Assembly (NCBI GenBank): GCA_001920415.1
Contig: MNJR01000017.1
Location: 57,431-121,430 of the forward strand
Length of the DNA: 64,000 nt
DNA from: Acidobacteria bacterium 13_1_20CM_3_53_8
GTDB lineage: Bacteria > Acidobacteriota > Blastocatellia > Pyrinomonadales > Pyrinomonadaceae
Direction: 5' to 3'
The notes under the pieces are model-generated. The model was not told where the DNA came from. It ran no database searches and saw only the letters and a list, made by a program, of their open reading frames with translations. Shown one piece after another: positions 62,037 through 64,000 of this stretch. A program made the position numbers and the translations under genes. The stretch's first letter is position 1. Each line of letters begins with the position of its first letter.

Positions 62037-64000
62037 TCTCTGAATCTGAACCGTTGCTTGCTCTCCGAGTACGTGCTGGCGATAGAGCCTTGCCATCTTT
62101 TCGTAATGCGCAGTCTCCTCCGGGTTGGTGACAGCCGCTCGATCATCTCGAAAGACGGGAGAGGTTGCGCCGCCGCTTCGCGCCTTTATCTTCTCTTCGC
62201 GTTTGTTCTTTGGAATGCCCAGCTCATCCAGGTCTGTCTGGGCGCTCGCCTCTACAGCCTCTTGATTCAAGCTTAGCGAGTGAGCAGTCGAAGCTAGAGG
62301 TACGTTTTTGCCACCAGCGAAAATCTCGTGGCGTCCGTGCTCCTCATACCACTTCGTCAGCGTCGCAGTCATGTACATCTTCTCTACTATCTGTCGCCAA
62401 CCTACGCCCGTGTTGTATGCGCAGAATGAAATCTCTCCCTTCTGCGTGCCGTAAGGGATGATGCACATCTCTGTGCGGCGGAAGTCGTAATTGAACAAGT
62501 CCTGGAACCACATGCCCGCTATGAACAGAAAATTCCAGCGATCCGTCGGACGCCTTGCAATCCTTTGAGCAGCCGTTTCCACCTGACCTTCAATGCGCGT
62601 TCCCGGTCTCTGGCTCCCACCAAACTTCTTGCTGAACTTCTTTAAGAGGTCTAGGAGCCGAAAGTGCGTAGGCGCGCTGAATGGGTCATAGTTGCGCAGG
62701 AGCGCGAGCGTCATGCCTACGAGCGACAGAAACTTTCCGCGTCCAGCGTCATTCACCTGCACAAGGTCTTTGGCGAACTGCTCGGCGCGAAGGAAGGCCG
62801 TCATAGGCACAGCCTCTTTGGTGAACTTGTCAACCATCACGGCCATTCCCGTCCCGCAGTTTGGATGACAGCCGCAGGCCAGATGCCCCCACTGCGAGTC
62901 TGGGCCATGAACAAGGTCTGCCCAATCTGAAAAGGTAGACATAAAAGAGATTGGGAACCAGTCGCGTACTGGCTCTCCGATTCCTGTCTGTCGTTTCACG
63001 TCATAAGCCAGGTGCGACAAGGTGTAGCGCTGCGCATGACGACGCTCGTCCGAAATCTCTTCATCGCGCCCAGTGAACGAGACCGGCTGAAAAGAGAGAA
63101 GTGTGACCTTCTTCGGATTGTCCAGCGCAAACTGAATCACGCGGCCAATCTGTTCATTGTTCACGCCATTGACGATGGTGATTACGGGGACGATGCTGAC
63201 GCCAGCGTTATATAGATTCTCAATCGCCTGAAGTTTCACGTCGAAGAGGTTGCCGACGCCACGATGAGAGTTGGCGGCGTTCCCTATACCGTCAAACTGC
63301 AAGTAAGCGTAGCGCAGCCCAGCCTCGGCAGCCGCGCGTGCAAACTCCGGGCGCTTTGCGAACTCAATGCCGTTGGTTGCGACTTGCACGACCTTGTAGC
63401 CGACCTTGCGCGCGTAACGCACAGCGTCCAGAAAGTGCGTAGAGAGTGTAGGCTCACCCCCAGAGAACTGCACTGAAAGCTGGCGTCGCGGTTTTATCGA
63501 GATAGCGTTGTCTAGAAGTTGCGTAATCTCGTCCCAGGTGAGTTCATGTACGAAGCCGATTTGGTTCGCGTCCATAAAACAAGGATCGCACATCATATTG
63601 CAGCGGTTCGTTAGATCAATCGTGAGCACAGCGCCTCGACCATACTTGATGGTTGATGAGCCGTGATTGTGTAGCCGCGCGTCGTTATGTGCCTGTATAT
63701 CACGACCGGGAAACACAGCTTCGATGTGTTTGAAAAACTTCGAGTCAATCGCCATGAGGTCTTCGATGTGACCATGCACGGGGCAATCCTTCACCATCCA
63801 GATTTGTCCATCGCGCTCTATGATCTGCGCTTTAATCTCGCCAACCTTTTCGTTGAGTAGAATGCTCACGTCCCTTTTGCCTTCCAGAATCTCTGCCCGC
63901 GCCTCTCGCACGCAGTTCGGGCAGAGCGAGTCTGTCTGGCGCGGCCAGCCGAGCGTAGGCTTGGTCTTCTGCCAGGATTTCAAGAGCGGCTTGTCGCTCC
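62016..64000 (-). CDS. Tes-like radical SAM enzyme (tetraether/membrane-spanning lipid synthase family), partial
   Basis: At least 655 residues; the frame stays open to the window edge (SDKPLLKSW...), so the start is likely just outside. Near the N-terminus is a SLCPNC...DCPVHG zinc-ribbon-like set. The radical SAM cluster reads CNMMCDPC (about 126-133 from TTG 63983), with QFSGGEPT downstream. A Cys-rich auxiliary-like motif CGCHPNCG follows (about 360-367). This arrangement resembles Tes (GDGT synthase) and its bacterial homologues linked to membrane-spanning lipids in Acidobacteria. Family by pattern memory; lipid substrates are inferred. Confidence 0.8.
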   Translation of the reverse strand, partial: SDKPLLKSWQKTKPTLGWPRQTDSLCPNCVREARAEILEGKRDVSILLNEKVGEIKAQIIERDGQIWMVKDCPVHGHIEDLMAIDSKFFKHIEAVFPGRDIQAHNDARLHNHGSSTIKYGRGAVLTIDLTNRCNMMCDPCFMDANQIGFVHELTWDEITQLLDNAISIKPRRQLSVQFSGGEPTLSTHFLDAVRYARKVGYKVVQVATNGIEFAKRPEFARAAAEAGLRYAYLQFDGIGNAANSHRGVGNLFDVKLQAIENLYNAGVSIVPVITIVNGVNNEQIGRVIQFALDNPKKVTLLSFQPVSFTGRDEEISDERRHAQRYTLSHLAYDVKRQTGIGEPVRDWFPISFMSTFSDWADLVHGPDSQWGHLACGCHPNCGTGMAVMVDKFTKEAVPMTAFLRAEQFAKDLVQVNDAGRGKFLSLVGMTLALLRNYDPFSAPTHFRLLDLLKKFSKKFGGSQRPGTRIEGQVETAAQRIARRPTDRWNFLFIAGMWFQDLFNYDFRRTEMCIIPYGTQKGEISFCAYNTGVGWRQIVEKMYMTATLTKWYEEHGRHEIFAGGKNVPLASTAHSLSLNQEAVEASAQTDLDELGIPKNKREEKIKARSGGATSPVFRDDRAAVTNPEETAHYEKMARLYRQHVLGEQATVQIQRLTRTKR

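Overview
The window looks like chromosomal DNA of a Blastocatellia-type acidobacterium (Pyrinomonadaceae-like). This is inferred from its style and not from any search: moderate GC, many surface and TPR proteins, an MXAN_5187-like protein, a Tes-like radical SAM enzyme, and a palindromic repeat in almost every intergenic gap. Some repeats carry a core that translates as PPAVAGG.

Layout. 0.2-9.3 kb is mostly housekeeping: cold-shock protein, MXAN_5187-like protein, selA, a DUF983 protein, a membrane histidine kinase, a SET-domain protein, a PsbP-like secreted protein, rph, murI (which has lost its first catalytic Cys motif) and a Uma2-type nuclease. 9.4-9.9 kb holds tmRNA with its promoter and terminator. 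10-14.6 kb (minus strand) is a chaperone/usher-like surface-fibre locus. A class A penicillin-binding protein and an esterase follow.

19.0-30.8 kb is accessory DNA starting at a tRNA-Asn gene whose anticodon is split by a group I intron. A 29-bp copy of the tRNA 3' end lies 820 bp downstream and encloses a DUF104/PIN toxin-antitoxin pair. Next come a ribbon-helix-helix protein with a DNA methyltransferase, a GHKL ATPase that appears split in two, a second AbrB/PIN pair plus a decayed antitoxin copy, and a TetR-controlled set of redox and detoxification genes (SDR, NADP-binding oxidoreductase, DoxX, SDR fragment, thioesterase). OsmC and an alpha/beta-hydrolase remnant end the block.

30.9-35.6 kb is pstSCAB-phoU (minus strand). 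A TIR/NB-ARC/TPR gene (STAND, NLR-like immune architecture), a CHAD protein and a metallophosphoesterase follow. 41.3-56.8 kb is a tightly coupled five-gene minus-strand operon: beta-propeller membrane protein, VIT/vWA protein, a 2657-residue TPR protein and two membrane-anchored proteins I cannot name. Upstream on the same strand lie a single-domain response regulator and an ECF sigma factor. This operon is my best candidate for an undescribed system. 58.8-62 kb carries three surface-glycan-type genes (CMP-sugar synthetase, 2-hydroxyacid dehydrogenase, polysaccharide transferase). The window ends inside a Tes-like radical SAM gene.

Palindromic elements of at least eight sequence families punctuate the window. 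Two of them are read through into proteins, one is a MITE-like insertion with a 9-bp target duplication, and one hairpin family shows paired changes in both arms.
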